This document shows, in pieces, positions 24,327 through 33,458 of a stretch of DNA of 64,000 nt. The translations under genes and the position numbers were made by a program. The DNA comes from Algoriphagus lacus (lineage in GTDB: Bacteria; Bacteroidota; Bacteroidia; Cytophagales; Cyclobacteriaceae), in the NCBI RefSeq assembly GCF_003583985.1, contig NZ_QXML01000003.1, positions 62,001 to 126,000 of the forward strand, in the 5' to 3' direction. Position 1 is the first letter of the stretch. The number at the start of each line of letters is the position of its first letter. The notes beneath the pieces are model-generated. The model was given only the letters and a program-made list of their open reading frames with translations, had not been told where the DNA came from and made no database searches.

Positions 24327-24863
24327 TTATCGCTTCAATGGACCAGCAGGAGCCGCAGCACCAGCCAATTTAGGAGTTACCGAACCCTTCATTCTCAGAC
24401 GGGTCACAGTTGGGTTGGTGTTTGCCTGGATGGTAACAGTAGGAGCTTGCGCACCTGATTTTGCTGTTGAGTTAAATACAACTTTAACAAATCCTGACTC
24501 ACCTGGATTTACAGGAGTTTTGGTCCACTCAGGGCTGGTACATCCGCAGGAAGCAGTAATGTTGGAAATTACAAGCGGAGCCTGTCCGTTGTTGGTGAAG
24601 TTAAACACGTGCTCGATTACCTGACCTTCGTTGATGTTTCCAAAGTCATATTCCATTTCTGTAAACTGGAATTGACCTAATGTGCTTGGGTCTGCGGTGG
24701 TGGTAGTCTGAGCGTTAACTGGAGTGACAGCAGTGTTTTGGTTTTCAAGCTGGGCAATTTTTTCCTCCAGAGCCTGGATTTTAGCCTCCTGATCATTTTT
24801 CTGACCACATGAGCTTGCCAAAACCAAAGCCAATGCGAAAGCGCTAAGCAGTTTGATTTTCAT
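24327..24863 (-). CDS. DUF1573 lipoprotein
   Basis: A 178-residue predicted lipoprotein with lipobox LASS-C19. A short coiled coil (residues ~27-42, QALEEKIAQLENQ) and a Thr-rich linker precede one DUF1573 domain with the signature YDFGNINEGQ, then SNITASCGCTSPEWTKTPVN and VTIQANTNP. DUF1573 is an ASPM/Hydin-like beta-sandwich common in Bacteroidota envelopes. Its cellular role is unknown. It lies between ytxH and yajC with tight spacing. Confidence 0.88.
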   Translation of the reverse strand: MKIKLLSAFALALVLASSCGQKNDQEAKIQALEEKIAQLENQNTAVTPVNAQTTTTADPSTLGQFQFTEMEYDFGNINEGQVIEHVFNFTNNGQAPLVISNITASCGCTSPEWTKTPVNPGESGFVKVVFNSTAKSGAQAPTVTIQANTNPTVTRLRMKGSVTPKLAGAAAPAGPLKR

Positions 24864-24864
24864 G

Positions 24865-25167
24865 TTAATTTTTACCTTGGTTTATTTGATCGATTAATTT
24901 ATTCACATCATGAAGCAGGTTTTCTGCTTTGTTTTTTGCTTCGGAAATAACTCGCTTTCCCTCAGTCTTTGCTTCGTTGAGGTGAAGTTCTTTGCCTTCC
25001 ACGAGTTCATTGATCAGATCTTCCAACTCTTTTTTATACTTGGAAAGTTTGAAAGAGAGTTTGTCCCGAGTGTTTGCTCCTGTATCCGGGGCAAACAGAA
25101 TGCCTAAAACAGCGCCAACTCCTGCGCCGACTGCAAATGCCAATAAAGTGTTAGTACTCTTGCTCAT
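24865..25167 (-). CDS. YtxH-domain protein
   Basis: A 100-residue protein with an N-terminal glycine/alanine-rich membrane helix (LLAFAVGAGVGAVLGILFAP) typical of YtxH, followed by a charged helical tail rich in Lys and Glu. YtxH proteins are linked to general stress in Gram-positives; their role in Bacteroidota is not established. It directly follows nusB by 7 nt. Confidence 0.85.
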   Translation of the reverse strand: MSKSTNTLLAFAVGAGVGAVLGILFAPDTGANTRDKLSFKLSKYKKELEDLINELVEGKELHLNEAKTEGKRVISEAKNKAENLLHDVNKLIDQINQGKN

Positions 25168-25174
25168 AGTTGTC

Positions 25175-26359
25175 TTATTTATTGTCTAAAAGTCCTCGAC
25201 CACTCTTACGGATTTGGCCGTTGTCGGTTAATTCTTTTGCCAAAACATCCAGCAAACCATTGACAAACTGTTTGCTTTTTGGGGTGCTGTAGGTTTTGGA
25301 AATATCAATGTACTCGTTGATGCTCACCTTGACAGGAATACTGGGAAAGTGCTTCATCTCTGCGATAGCCATTGAAATTATGATTTTATCGGTATAAGCT
25401 AATCGGTCAATGTCCCAATTTTTGGTCTTTTGAGCGATTAACGCCTTACTCAATGAATCATTTTGGATGGTGAAGTTAAATATATTTTGAAAAAACTCCT
25501 TATCCTCTTCCCAGTTCATGGCGATTTCGGGTAGGTAATCCAAAGCCGATTCATCCATGGTAGAGGAATTCTTAAGTACTTTGGAGGCAAGGCTTCTGAC
25601 TACAGATTTGTTTTCTGTCCAGTTCAGATCCTTTTCTGAAAAGAAATTGAGGATTACCTCATTTTTGAAAATGACTTTTTTCAATAAATCATCAGCTGCC
25701 TCAAAATCCTGTTCCAGGGTAGGACTGGAGATTTTGAGGTACTCTTGATAGGTTTCGGAAGTTTTGATATAGTCCCTAAACCATTCCTTGATTTCCAGCT
25801 CGATGTCATCCAAATTCACATTGTTTCTCGCAATGGCAGCCCGATAGGCCTGTGATTCACGGAGATTTTTTAGGACTTGGTTGTTGGCTAGGTTAAGCTC
25901 ATTTCCGAAAGCGACCGGATTTTCTCCTGCGAGTTTTTTCTTTCGCTCCAGCTCTTTTTCGACATGTTTGGCAAATGCCTGTAGCAGTTCGATAGCCAAA
26001 AGATACAGTTGGGGGATTCTTTCCGCCGAAATGATCATGTTTTTCAACATGAACTGACGGTCTTTTTCATTGGAATTTCGATACTGCTTCAATGCTTCCA
26101 GAACAACCTGTTTGATTTTTGGCTTTGCATCCGAAGATTTCAGCAGACTTTCATTTTCAAGATTTTGGTCAAAAAGTTTGATTGCCTCCTCGGCGTCACG
26201 GTTGAGCGCAGCTTTATCCTGCACTTCCATGCTGTTGAGGTCGGGCAAAAAAGACTCCCGAATGAAGTCTTTGGCAATGTTTAGATTAGATCCTTTGCAT
26301 TGTTCATAAGCATAAAGATTCTGAAATGCCTTGACTCTGAGGATTCTTCTGTTTAGCAT
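25175..26359 (-). CDS. nusB: Transcription antitermination factor NusB, long form
   Basis: NusB binds boxA RNA with NusE and allows full-length rRNA transcription. Residues ~300-385 form the NusB domain, with NWDIDRLAYTDKIIISMAIAE, VSINEYIDISKTYSTPKSK and FVNGLLDVLAKEL. The preceding ~290 residues are a helical extension found in Bacteroidota NusB; canonical NusB is about 140 residues. The frame opens with TTG at 26380, but that codon lies inside the predicted -7 box (26378-26385), so the ATG at 26359 (MLNRRILRVKAF) is the real start, giving 394 residues. First gene of the nusB-ytxH-DUF1573-yajC-ybbR-coaE unit. Confidence 0.92.
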   Translation of the reverse strand: MLNRRILRVKAFQNLYAYEQCKGSNLNIAKDFIRESFLPDLNSMEVQDKAALNRDAEEAIKLFDQNLENESLLKSSDAKPKIKQVVLEALKQYRNSNEKDRQFMLKNMIISAERIPQLYLLAIELLQAFAKHVEKELERKKKLAGENPVAFGNELNLANNQVLKNLRESQAYRAAIARNNVNLDDIELEIKEWFRDYIKTSETYQEYLKISSPTLEQDFEAADDLLKKVIFKNEVILNFFSEKDLNWTENKSVVRSLASKVLKNSSTMDESALDYLPEIAMNWEEDKEFFQNIFNFTIQNDSLSKALIAQKTKNWDIDRLAYTDKIIISMAIAEMKHFPSIPVKVSINEYIDISKTYSTPKSKQFVNGLLDVLAKELTDNGQIRKSGRGLLDNK

Positions 26360-26377
26360 AAATTCATTAAAGAGCTG

Positions 26378-26385
26378 CAAATATA
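26378..26385 (-). promoter_or_regulatory. Predicted -7 box of the nusB operon
   Basis: On the minus strand this reads TATATTTG, an exact TAnnTTTG match. The start of transcription would be near 26371, leaving a very short leader before the ATG at 26359. It excludes the TTG at 26380 as start codon. Confidence 0.5.
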
Positions 26386-26421
26386 GGGAATTTGGATGGG
26401 GTATACCCAGTCGTCTATGGA

Positions 26422-26456
26422 CAAAAAAACCACCGGAGGCCGACCTCCGGTGGTTT
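26422..26456 (-). terminator. Terminator after leucine dehydrogenase
   Basis: AACCACCGGAGG (26428-26439) pairs with CCTCCGGTGGTT (26444-26455), a 12-bp GC-rich stem with a 4-nt loop. On the minus strand a T-run follows directly. Confidence 0.92.
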
Positions 26457-26477
26457 GGAATATTGAAAATTCAATTT

Positions 26478-27578
26478 TCAGAAGGAAAGTTTAACTCTTC
26501 CGATAGCCTCAATCCGGGCTTTTGCAGCATCAATTGCCGCTTGCTGAGCAGGAATATTTTCTTTTTCAGACTTTTCGAGGATGTTTAGGCAGGTGTCATA
26601 GATTTTTTCAGTCTGCGCAAAAACCAGCTCTTGATGGTAATCTCCGTAGTATTCAGCGCCAACATTGATCACCCCTCCCGCATTGATCAGGAAATCAGGT
26701 GCATAGATGATGCCTTTTTCCATCAGGATTTTGCCGTGCTTAGTTTCGTTTTTCAACTGGTTGTTTGCTCCACCGGCTATCACAGCACATTTCAATCTGT
26801 CAATAGTCTCATCATTGATCGTTGCGCCCAATGCACATGGAGCGTAGATGTCCATAGGTATATCATAGATCACATTTGGATCTACCACCGTAGCGCCGGT
26901 GGCTCTGGCTACTTCTTTCAGTTTGTCCTCGAAAATATCCGTGATTAGGATCTCAGCACCTTCTTTGACCAAGTAGTCGATGAGGTATTTTCCGACCTGT
27001 CCTACTCCCTGAACACCAATTTTCTTACCATGCAACGAATCTGAACCAAATGCTTTTTTCGCGGCAGCTTTCATGCCCATATAAACCCCAAACGCAGTAA
27101 CTGGAGAAGGATCTCCGGCGCCGCCTTTTATTTGTGGAAGACCGGTCACGTGACGGGTTTCCATCGCGATGTATTCCATGTCAGAAGTCTTCATGTTGAC
27201 ATCCTCTGCAGTTACATAGCGACCACCAAGGCTTTCAACAAACCTTCCGAACCTTCTCAGGAAAGCCTCATTTTTCAGTTTTGGATCTCCAATGATCACC
27301 GCTTTTCCACCTCCCAAATTGAGTCCGGCGAGGGCATTTTTAAAAGTCATTCCGCGGGAAAGGCGAAGTACATCGGTAATAGCCTCCTGCTCAGTCGCGT
27401 AAGGCCACATGCGTGTGCCACCCAATGCAGGCCCAAGTACAGTATTATGAATTCCAATGAGCGCTTTGAGGCCTGTGGCCTGGTCATGACATATCACGAG
27501 CTGCTCGTGATCCATGGTGGTGATTTGGCCGAAGATGGATCCCTCTTGGAGGGTTTCGGTAGCATTAATCTCTAACAT
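26478..27578 (-). CDS. ldh: Leucine/valine-type amino acid dehydrogenase
   Basis: NAD-dependent oxidative deaminase of branched-chain amino acids in the Glu/Leu/Phe/Val dehydrogenase family, 366 residues. The substrate half has LGPALGGTRMWPY and the lysine motif LNLGGGKAVIIGDP; the Rossmann half has GVQGVGQVGKYLIDYL with GxGxxG, and PCALGATINDETI follows. The best match among family members is leucine dehydrogenase, used to degrade or make Leu/Val/Ile and precursors of branched fatty acids, which are abundant in this phylum. It is a single gene with its own promoter and terminator. Exact substrate preference is inferred. Confidence 0.9.
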   Translation of the reverse strand: MLEINATETLQEGSIFGQITTMDHEQLVICHDQATGLKALIGIHNTVLGPALGGTRMWPYATEQEAITDVLRLSRGMTFKNALAGLNLGGGKAVIIGDPKLKNEAFLRRFGRFVESLGGRYVTAEDVNMKTSDMEYIAMETRHVTGLPQIKGGAGDPSPVTAFGVYMGMKAAAKKAFGSDSLHGKKIGVQGVGQVGKYLIDYLVKEGAEILITDIFEDKLKEVARATGATVVDPNVIYDIPMDIYAPCALGATINDETIDRLKCAVIAGGANNQLKNETKHGKILMEKGIIYAPDFLINAGGVINVGAEYYGDYHQELVFAQTEKIYDTCLNILEKSEKENIPAQQAAIDAAKARIEAIGRVKLSF

Positions 27579-27603
27579 GTGAACTTAGCTTTTTAGAATG
27601 TGT

Positions 27604-27611
27604 TATATTTG
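27604..27611 (+). promoter_or_regulatory. Predicted -7 box of the ABC exporter gene
   Basis: TATATTTG matches TAnnTTTG exactly. It would give a leader of about 105 nt before the exporter start. It faces away from the leucine dehydrogenase promoter in the same gap. Confidence 0.35.
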
Positions 27612-27640
27612 GGTTCTTGCCTTCGGAAAAAAGGCTGATA

Positions 27641-27648
27641 CAAAATTA
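27641..27648 (-). promoter_or_regulatory. Predicted -7 box of leucine dehydrogenase
   Basis: On the minus strand this reads TAATTTTG, matching TAnnTTTG. The implied leader is about 55 nt. The two divergent boxes of this gap overlap in their upstream regions. Confidence 0.4.
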
Positions 27649-27722
27649 AATACTTTTATCAGCCAACAAAGGAAATGTATCCGAAGTTTCTACAAGTTTA
27701 TCCTCGATTTTAAAGTTTTTAT

Positions 27723-29516
27723 TTGGTGAAGCCACTTTGGAGAATCAATAAGTATTTATACAAATACAAGGGTTTATTGCTGTTGGGAATCATATTTACG
27801 GTCATCTCCAACATCTTCGTAATTATTCCCGCCCAGCTGGTCAGAATTGCCATAGATTATGTGGTTGAGAGTTTTTCTCTTTATCGGCCATTGATGAAAG
27901 GAGGATTGGGAGAATTCGCCAGAGAAAATTTCCTCGATTTCGTGTTTGTTTTCGGAATTCTCATTTTGGTGATGGCTTTATTGAGAGGATTCTTCCTTTT
28001 TCTGATCAGGCAAACCATCATTATCATGTCCCGAAAAGTGGAGTATGACATGAAGAATGAGATTTTTGAGCATTACCAAAATCTTCCCCTAAGCTTCTAT
28101 CGCAAAAATAGCACCGGAGATCTCATGGCTCGGATTTCAGAAGACGTGAGCCGTGTTAGGATGTATTTAGGTCCTGCCATCATGTATGGGCTTAACTTGC
28201 TGATTCTATTTCCATTGGTCATTTTTTACATGATTTCGGTCAACCCAGAATTGACTTTATATTCCCTGTTGCCACTTCCAATCCTTTCGGTGAGTATTTA
28301 TTTTGTCAATAACCTCATTAATGAAAGGTCAGAGAAGATTCAAAAAAGCCTTTCCGAACTCAGCACCTTCGTTCAGGAGGCATTTTCAGGGATTCGGGTA
28401 TTGAAAGCGTTTGTTAGGGAAGAGGATTCGGCAAGGGAATTTACCAAGGCAAGTGAGGAGTATAAGCACAAGTCCATCGAATTGACTCGGGTGAATGCAT
28501 TGTTTTTCCCATTGATCATGGCATTGGTAGGGATCTCCACCATTATTACTGTTTATGCAGGCGGGTTAATGGTTATTCAGGGGGAAATTGGCTATGGAGT
28601 GATCGCAGAGTTCATCTTGTATGTCAATATTTTGACTTGGCCGGTAACTTCTTTGGGATGGGTGACCAGCATTGTACAGCGGGCTGCGGCTTCCCAAACC
28701 CGGATCAATGAATTTCTCGATATCCAAAATGACATTGTAAGCACAGAAAATCTGAAGGCGGAAATCGAAGGTGATATTGAGGTCAAAGATCTGACTTTTG
28801 TTTATCCGGATTCGGGGATCAAAGCTTTGGATCACATTTCCTTCAAAATCAAAGCAGGAGAGACCTTGGGAATTATTGGTACGACAGGTTCAGGAAAGTC
28901 AACTATTGCCAATCTTCTTATGAGGATGTATGACCCCACTTCGGGGTTTATTGAGATTGATGGGAAAGACATTCGCAGGTACAACATTTCAGACCTGAGG
29001 AGGCAAATGGGTTTTGTCCCTCAGGATGTTTTCCTTTTTTCAGACACGATATCCAACAACATTGCCTTTGGGTTGGACCATGCAGACCAAGCCTTGATTG
29101 AAAAGGCGGCAAAAGATGCCGATGTTTTTCAAAATATCATTGATTTCCCTAAAGGCTTTGAGACAATGCTTGGGGAGCGGGGAATTACGCTTTCGGGTGG
29201 GCAAAAGCAGCGTGTTTCCATTGCAAGGGCAATTGCTAAGGAACCAAAAATATTAATCTTGGATGACTGTCTTTCGGCAGTCGATACAAAAACTGAAAAT
29301 TCCATTTTATCAGCCCTGAAGAGGATAATGGAGAATCGTACTTCAGTGATCATTTCCCATCGGGTCTCTTCAGCCAAGCTTGCTGACCATATCATTGTCC
29401 TGCATGATGGAAAAATCATCGAACGCGGAAATCACGAATCCCTGATGAGCAAAAAGGGCGTATATGCCGAATTATTTGAAAAGCAGACTCAAAGCAGTGA
29501 GTCAATTGAAGGTTGA
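27723..29516 (+). CDS. ABC exporter half-transporter (permease-ATPase fusion)
   Basis: A 597-residue type IV ABC exporter with six membrane helices (residues ~15-310) and a C-terminal ATPase. Walker A is GTTGSGKST (386-394), signature LSGGQ (490-494) and Walker B ILILDD (510-515). The residue after Walker B is D515 instead of the catalytic glutamate, as in the degenerate half of heterodimeric exporters such as TM287/288 and BmrCD. A stop at 27711 leaves no ATG, so the start is TTG 27723 or GTG 27726. The partner half is not in this window. Substrate is unknown (lipid or drug). Confidence 0.9.
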   Translation: MVKPLWRINKYLYKYKGLLLLGIIFTVISNIFVIIPAQLVRIAIDYVVESFSLYRPLMKGGLGEFARENFLDFVFVFGILILVMALLRGFFLFLIRQTIIIMSRKVEYDMKNEIFEHYQNLPLSFYRKNSTGDLMARISEDVSRVRMYLGPAIMYGLNLLILFPLVIFYMISVNPELTLYSLLPLPILSVSIYFVNNLINERSEKIQKSLSELSTFVQEAFSGIRVLKAFVREEDSAREFTKASEEYKHKSIELTRVNALFFPLIMALVGISTIITVYAGGLMVIQGEIGYGVIAEFILYVNILTWPVTSLGWVTSIVQRAAASQTRINEFLDIQNDIVSTENLKAEIEGDIEVKDLTFVYPDSGIKALDHISFKIKAGETLGIIGTTGSGKSTIANLLMRMYDPTSGFIEIDGKDIRRYNISDLRRQMGFVPQDVFLFSDTISNNIAFGLDHADQALIEKAAKDADVFQNIIDFPKGFETMLGERGITLSGGQKQRVSIARAIAKEPKILILDDCLSAVDTKTENSILSALKRIMENRTSVIISHRVSSAKLADHIIVLHDGKIIERGNHESLMSKKGVYAELFEKQTQSSESIEG

Positions 29517-29587
29517 TCTGGAAAATAGTCCCTGATTTTCAGCTTTTTGATTAACTTGTTAGACCATCTTACCAATCACTTTTAGTT

Positions 29588-29905
29588 ATGGAAAACAACA
29601 AGTCAACTACCCAGGAGATCGAAGAAGTACTTCAGGAAATAGGAGTGAAAATCGAAGAACTGATTAGAAAAGGTGCTGATGCTAGTGCTGACGTCAAAGA
29701 CGATATCGAGCAAAAAATCAAGGACCTGAAAGAAAACAAAACGACGCTGGAGGAAGAACTTCGCAAAGGTAAAGAGCTGCTTGAGCGTGAGTTCAAACAG
29801 AAGAAAGATGAGTTGGAACCTAAATTGGAAGAGTCCAAAGGATTTGCCAAAGAAGGGTTGAAACAGTTTGGACTGGCTTTAAAAGCGATTTTTGGAAAGA
29901 AGTAA
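29588..29905 (+). CDS. Small coiled-coil protein
   Basis: A 105-residue, highly charged protein (Lys and Glu together near half of all residues) predicted to be almost wholly alpha-helical and coiled coil, with heptads such as IEQKIKDLKENKTTLEEEL. A short hydrophobic C-terminal helix (FGLALKAIFGKK) may touch the membrane. No family is recognised. It lies between the ABC exporter and a terminator, 71 nt after the exporter. Confidence 0.7.
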   Translation: MENNKSTTQEIEEVLQEIGVKIEELIRKGADASADVKDDIEQKIKDLKENKTTLEEELRKGKELLEREFKQKKDELEPKLEESKGFAKEGLKQFGLALKAIFGKK

Positions 29906-29930
29906 AAGTATCTTGAATCTTAAAATTGAA

Positions 29931-29966
29931 GATCCCCAATCAACTCAATGATTGGGGATCTTTTTA
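29931..29966 (+). terminator. Terminator after the coiled-coil gene
   Basis: GATCCCCAATCA (29931-29942) pairs with TGATTGGGGATC (29949-29960), 12 bp with a 6-nt loop, followed by five T bases. It also abuts the stop codon of the convergent isomerase gene. Confidence 0.9.
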
Positions 29967-31328
29967 TTTTTCCTGAAGCACATTGCAGCGATCGTAAGCG
30001 GGATCAATGTCGATGAAGACATCTTCTTTAGCTGTGACAAACCACTTGCCGAGCAATTCATCTTCTTTTCGACGGAGGGCAGCAGCTTTCATTTTTTCAT
30101 AATCATCCTCCAGATTGGCCCTGTGAGCTGGATACTTGGCTTTGTAGAATAGGATTCTGACTTTGGTTCCTTCTCGTGGGTCTTCAAATCGAATTGGCTT
30201 GGTGATTGACCCAACTTGCATACTGTCCAAAGTGAAGTAAAGAACCGGATCTTCCAATGTTCTAAGAGTCAATCTGTTGGAGTTGTTTGCCGGATCGGTG
30301 AAAAAACCGCCGTTATCAGAGGTACTTCTGTCCTCGGAGTATTCTTTTGCAGCTTTGGCAAACTCGATTTTTCCCAGTTGGATTTCCCGTTTTAGACTGT
30401 CGAGATAGCGTTCGGCTAGGAGAATATCTTCTTCCGACGCTTTTGGAATTCGCAGAATGTGTCTGGTATTGTAGGTATTTCCTTTGATCTCTAGCAATTG
30501 AATCATGTGAAAACCAAACTGGGTCTCCACAGGATCACTGATTTCCCCTTGTCTTAATCCAAGCGAAGTTGCTTCATATTCAGGAGCTAATTCGCCTCTT
30601 CGGAAGAACCCTAAATCTCCTCCCTGAGCTCCTGAACCCGGGTCTTCTGAATACTTTTTAGCTAGCTCGGCAAAGTCTGCCTTTCCATCCAAAATATCCT
30701 GTTTGAACTGGCGGAGTTGTTTAAGGATTTCATCTCTTACTTTAGGATTGACTTGGGGCTTCTTAACAATCTGACCGACAGTGACCTCAGCCGAAAAGAA
30801 CGGCAAGGAATCCTGTGGAATACTGTTGAAAAACGATCTTACGTCTGCAGGTGAGACAGTCACCCCTTCAGTGATTTTGCTTCTCATTTTTGTGACGATC
30901 ATCTGCTCCCGAATCACATCTTCGATTTCACCTTTTAGCTGCTCGGAGGTTTTTCCATAGACTTGGACTAGCATATTTTCGTCCCCACCGAATTGCTGCA
31001 TGACTTGGTTGAATCGATTATCTACTTGGAGCATTACCTCTGCATCAGTAACCATTACCGAATCAATCTCCGCTTTGGCTACCATAAGCTTGTTGATCAG
31101 GAGACTCTCAAATACTTCACATCGGTCAGGAGTAGCCATTCCCTGTTGAGCTTGTGCAATCGCCTCGATGTAGGTTTGTTGGACTTCTGATTCCAAGACA
31201 ATATTGTTGTCAACTTTTGCGACAATTTTATCCAAAACCTGTCCGGTAGGAGGGGTTTCCTGAGCAATGGTTTGACTCAGAGCCATTGCTCCAAAAAGGC
31301 TGAGAATAAGTCGGTTTAGAAATTTCAT
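29964..31328 (-). CDS. surA: SurA-like peptidyl-prolyl isomerase
   Basis: Periplasmic chaperone/isomerase of 454 residues with a signal peptide (cleavage after TIAQE). The N-terminal SurA-type chaperone region (VDNNIVLESEVQQTYIEAIA) is followed by two parvulin domains: the first carries SEDPGSGAQGGDLGFFRRGEL and the second SEDRSTSDNGGFF. It probably helps outer-membrane proteins reach BamA. It lies 48 nt after the larger isomerase gene, so the two are likely one transcript. Confidence 0.9.
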   Translation of the reverse strand: MKFLNRLILSLFGAMALSQTIAQETPPTGQVLDKIVAKVDNNIVLESEVQQTYIEAIAQAQQGMATPDRCEVFESLLINKLMVAKAEIDSVMVTDAEVMLQVDNRFNQVMQQFGGDENMLVQVYGKTSEQLKGEIEDVIREQMIVTKMRSKITEGVTVSPADVRSFFNSIPQDSLPFFSAEVTVGQIVKKPQVNPKVRDEILKQLRQFKQDILDGKADFAELAKKYSEDPGSGAQGGDLGFFRRGELAPEYEATSLGLRQGEISDPVETQFGFHMIQLLEIKGNTYNTRHILRIPKASEEDILLAERYLDSLKREIQLGKIEFAKAAKEYSEDRSTSDNGGFFTDPANNSNRLTLRTLEDPVLYFTLDSMQVGSITKPIRFEDPREGTKVRILFYKAKYPAHRANLEDDYEKMKAAALRRKEDELLGKWFVTAKEDVFIDIDPAYDRCNVLQEK

Positions 31329-31376
31329 GATGTTGTTTGATCTTATTTCCCCAGATGAAGGGGGATCATGGTTACT

Positions 31377-33371
31377 TTATTGATTCAGAGCCAGAAAAGC
31401 TTCCTCTTTTACCTGAGGGTTGATCTGGATGGGATACTTTGCTTTAAGAGAATCTGTCAGCGCTTTGTCTAGGTATTCCTGATAATCTCGAATGACCAAT
31501 CCTCTTGATTCTTCAAATTTTCTAGGTTCGGCAGGGAATTTCTGACCCAAAATGATCAAGTATAAGGCTCCGTCTGCTTCAATTTCCTGATAGGGAAGTT
31601 CAGGATTGATTTTGGAAAGAACCGGATGATCAGCGTATTCAAAAACACCTGACTCTGTCTGAAATGCCAGCGGATTATTTGCTTTGTAATTGCTTTCAAA
31701 GCTTTCCATCATTGACTTATTGTAGCCATTGCCCTGAAGGGTTTTTCTCGCATTTTCCAACTGAGTTTTGTCCAGAACTTTCACGAGGAAAGCCTCAATT
31801 CGATTTTTCCACTGATACTTTGAGATGTTTTTCCGATAAAATTCCACCTGTCCAAGTGAATCAGAGATTCCTTTTTGCCAGACTTCCTGATTCATCAAAG
31901 AGAAAAGCAAAATTCCATCACGATACTCTTTGAGAAGCATTTGATATTCCCTGTTGTTAGTTTCCAGGTCAATTTCCTCAACTTGGGAAAGAGTTTCCGC
32001 TACAAATCGCTCATACCAGAAATCAAATGTCCCTCCATTTACTTTGGGACTGATTTCTTGGGAAGCCATATAGTTAGCTAGATCTGAGGCCAAATAGGAT
32101 TTTCCCTGAAGTGTAAAAAGGGGAGCATCCTCTAAGGATTGGCTGGTCAAAGCACCTCTAAAATCCACCTTGGAAACAGAATTCAAGTTTTTGCCAAGAT
32201 TCAATACCGAGGTTTCATCTTCTTTAAAGCCATAACGTGCCTTTTGAATGGCGACCACTTGGGATTGAATCATGCCGGATCGGGAGTCTCTTAGGATTCT
32301 GGAGCGGATACTCTCTTCCATTTCCTCAAAGGAATCAATGGGTTTTTTATCCTCCAATCTCAAGATGTGGTATCCATATTGGGTTTTTAGAGGAGGAGAA
32401 ACTTCGCCGATTTCAGTCAAAGAAAAGGAGGCCAACTCAAACTCCGGAATCATACTTCCGACTCCAAACCAAGGAAGAAGTCCTCCACGTTCGCTGGTGC
32501 CGGGATCCTCAGAGTAGGTTTTTACGATGTCCTCCCAAACGGTATTCTCTTTCTGAATTTCTGCATAGATATCAGAGATTTTTCTTCGAGCATTTTCTTC
32601 CTGAGTAGGGTCAAGAGGATCAAAACGCACCAAAATATGAGAGACCCGGACCTGTCCTGGATTAGGCTGGCGATCCTTTACCTGGATGATATGGTAACCA
32701 AAATTGGTCAATACGGGATCTGATACTTGCCCTACTTGCAGTGTGAAAGCGGCATCTTCAAACGGCTGGACCATTTGGAGGCTGGTAAAATATCCTAAGT
32801 CACCTTTGTTGACTTTTGCTGATGGGTCGTCAGAGTATTGAACGGCAAGTTCATTAATGTTTCCCCCGTTTTCGATTTCTCCTTTGACTTTCAAAGCCAT
32901 CTTCAAGACGATCAAACTGTCTTCCGTGCTGGCATTTGGAGGAAATTGAAACAAAATATGGCTTGCTCTCACCACTTCCTGCATGCGGGCATAAGCTTTC
33001 CTAAGCTCCCCTTCCTCCAGTGAATTTTTGATTAAATAAGGGGAAATGAGCGTTTCTTTGAATGACTCGAATTCTTTGGCAAACTCCTCTGTTTTGTCCA
33101 GTCCTTTGGCTTCAGCTTCCCTGACTTTTAGCTTATAGTTGATGAACAAGTTCAGGTTTTCTTCAAACTCTTCTCTGCTGACACCCGAAGTCCCAGTCTC
33201 AGTCCCTTTGCCTTTGGAGATCAGATAAACCAATTCATCTTTTTCCACGGCCTTTCCACCTACGGTCAGAAGGATTTCATTTGAATCCTGCGCTGTGGCC
33301 GAAGTGCATACTGTGATCAGAAAAGCAAACTGAAGGAAAACTACAAATGCCGAAATGGTTCGGTGATTCAT
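31377..33371 (-). CDS. Large periplasmic parvulin-type peptidyl-prolyl isomerase
   Basis: A 664-residue exported protein from the ATG at 33371 (signal peptide ending TSATAQ). The TTG at 33398 lies at the predicted transcription start and is rejected. Two parvulin domains are evident: VRASHILFQFP to GDLGYFTSLQM, and VRVSHILVRFDPL to GLLPWFGVGSM. The C-terminal ~270 residues form a further helical region without a clear motif. Similar proteins in Bacteroidota are annotated as SurA- or PpiD-like. Paired with the surA-like gene, it suggests a two-enzyme folding station for outer-membrane clients. Confidence 0.88.
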   Translation of the reverse strand: MNHRTISAFVVFLQFAFLITVCTSATAQDSNEILLTVGGKAVEKDELVYLISKGKGTETGTSGVSREEFEENLNLFINYKLKVREAEAKGLDKTEEFAKEFESFKETLISPYLIKNSLEEGELRKAYARMQEVVRASHILFQFPPNASTEDSLIVLKMALKVKGEIENGGNINELAVQYSDDPSAKVNKGDLGYFTSLQMVQPFEDAAFTLQVGQVSDPVLTNFGYHIIQVKDRQPNPGQVRVSHILVRFDPLDPTQEENARRKISDIYAEIQKENTVWEDIVKTYSEDPGTSERGGLLPWFGVGSMIPEFELASFSLTEIGEVSPPLKTQYGYHILRLEDKKPIDSFEEMEESIRSRILRDSRSGMIQSQVVAIQKARYGFKEDETSVLNLGKNLNSVSKVDFRGALTSQSLEDAPLFTLQGKSYLASDLANYMASQEISPKVNGGTFDFWYERFVAETLSQVEEIDLETNNREYQMLLKEYRDGILLFSLMNQEVWQKGISDSLGQVEFYRKNISKYQWKNRIEAFLVKVLDKTQLENARKTLQGNGYNKSMMESFESNYKANNPLAFQTESGVFEYADHPVLSKINPELPYQEIEADGALYLIILGQKFPAEPRKFEESRGLVIRDYQEYLDKALTDSLKAKYPIQINPQVKEEAFLALNQ

Positions 33372-33403
33372 GAACTGGATAGCCGATTTACAATGCAATG
33401 TTA

Positions 33404-33411
33404 CAAATTTA
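33404..33411 (-). promoter_or_regulatory. Predicted -7 box of the isomerase operon
   Basis: On the minus strand this reads TAAATTTG, an exact TAnnTTTG match, 32 nt upstream of the ATG at 33371. No good -33 element was found. Confidence 0.4.
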
Positions 33412-33429
33412 TCAGTAATTCAAGGAGAA

Positions 33430-33442
33430 AGCCTGCCAGGCT
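33430..33442 (-). terminator. Possible terminator of the partner-switch operon
   Basis: AGCCT/AGGCT with a 3-nt loop forms a short stem 17 nt past the RsbW-like stop codon, followed on the minus strand by TTTCTCCTT. The stem is short, so this is a tentative call. Confidence 0.35.
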
Positions 33443-33458
33443 AGGCATTTAACCAAAA

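Noticed and set aside
32237..32608. 123-codon plus-strand frame
   Set aside because: Opposite the large isomerase gene, which is continuous; rich in residues expected from antisense of coding DNA.
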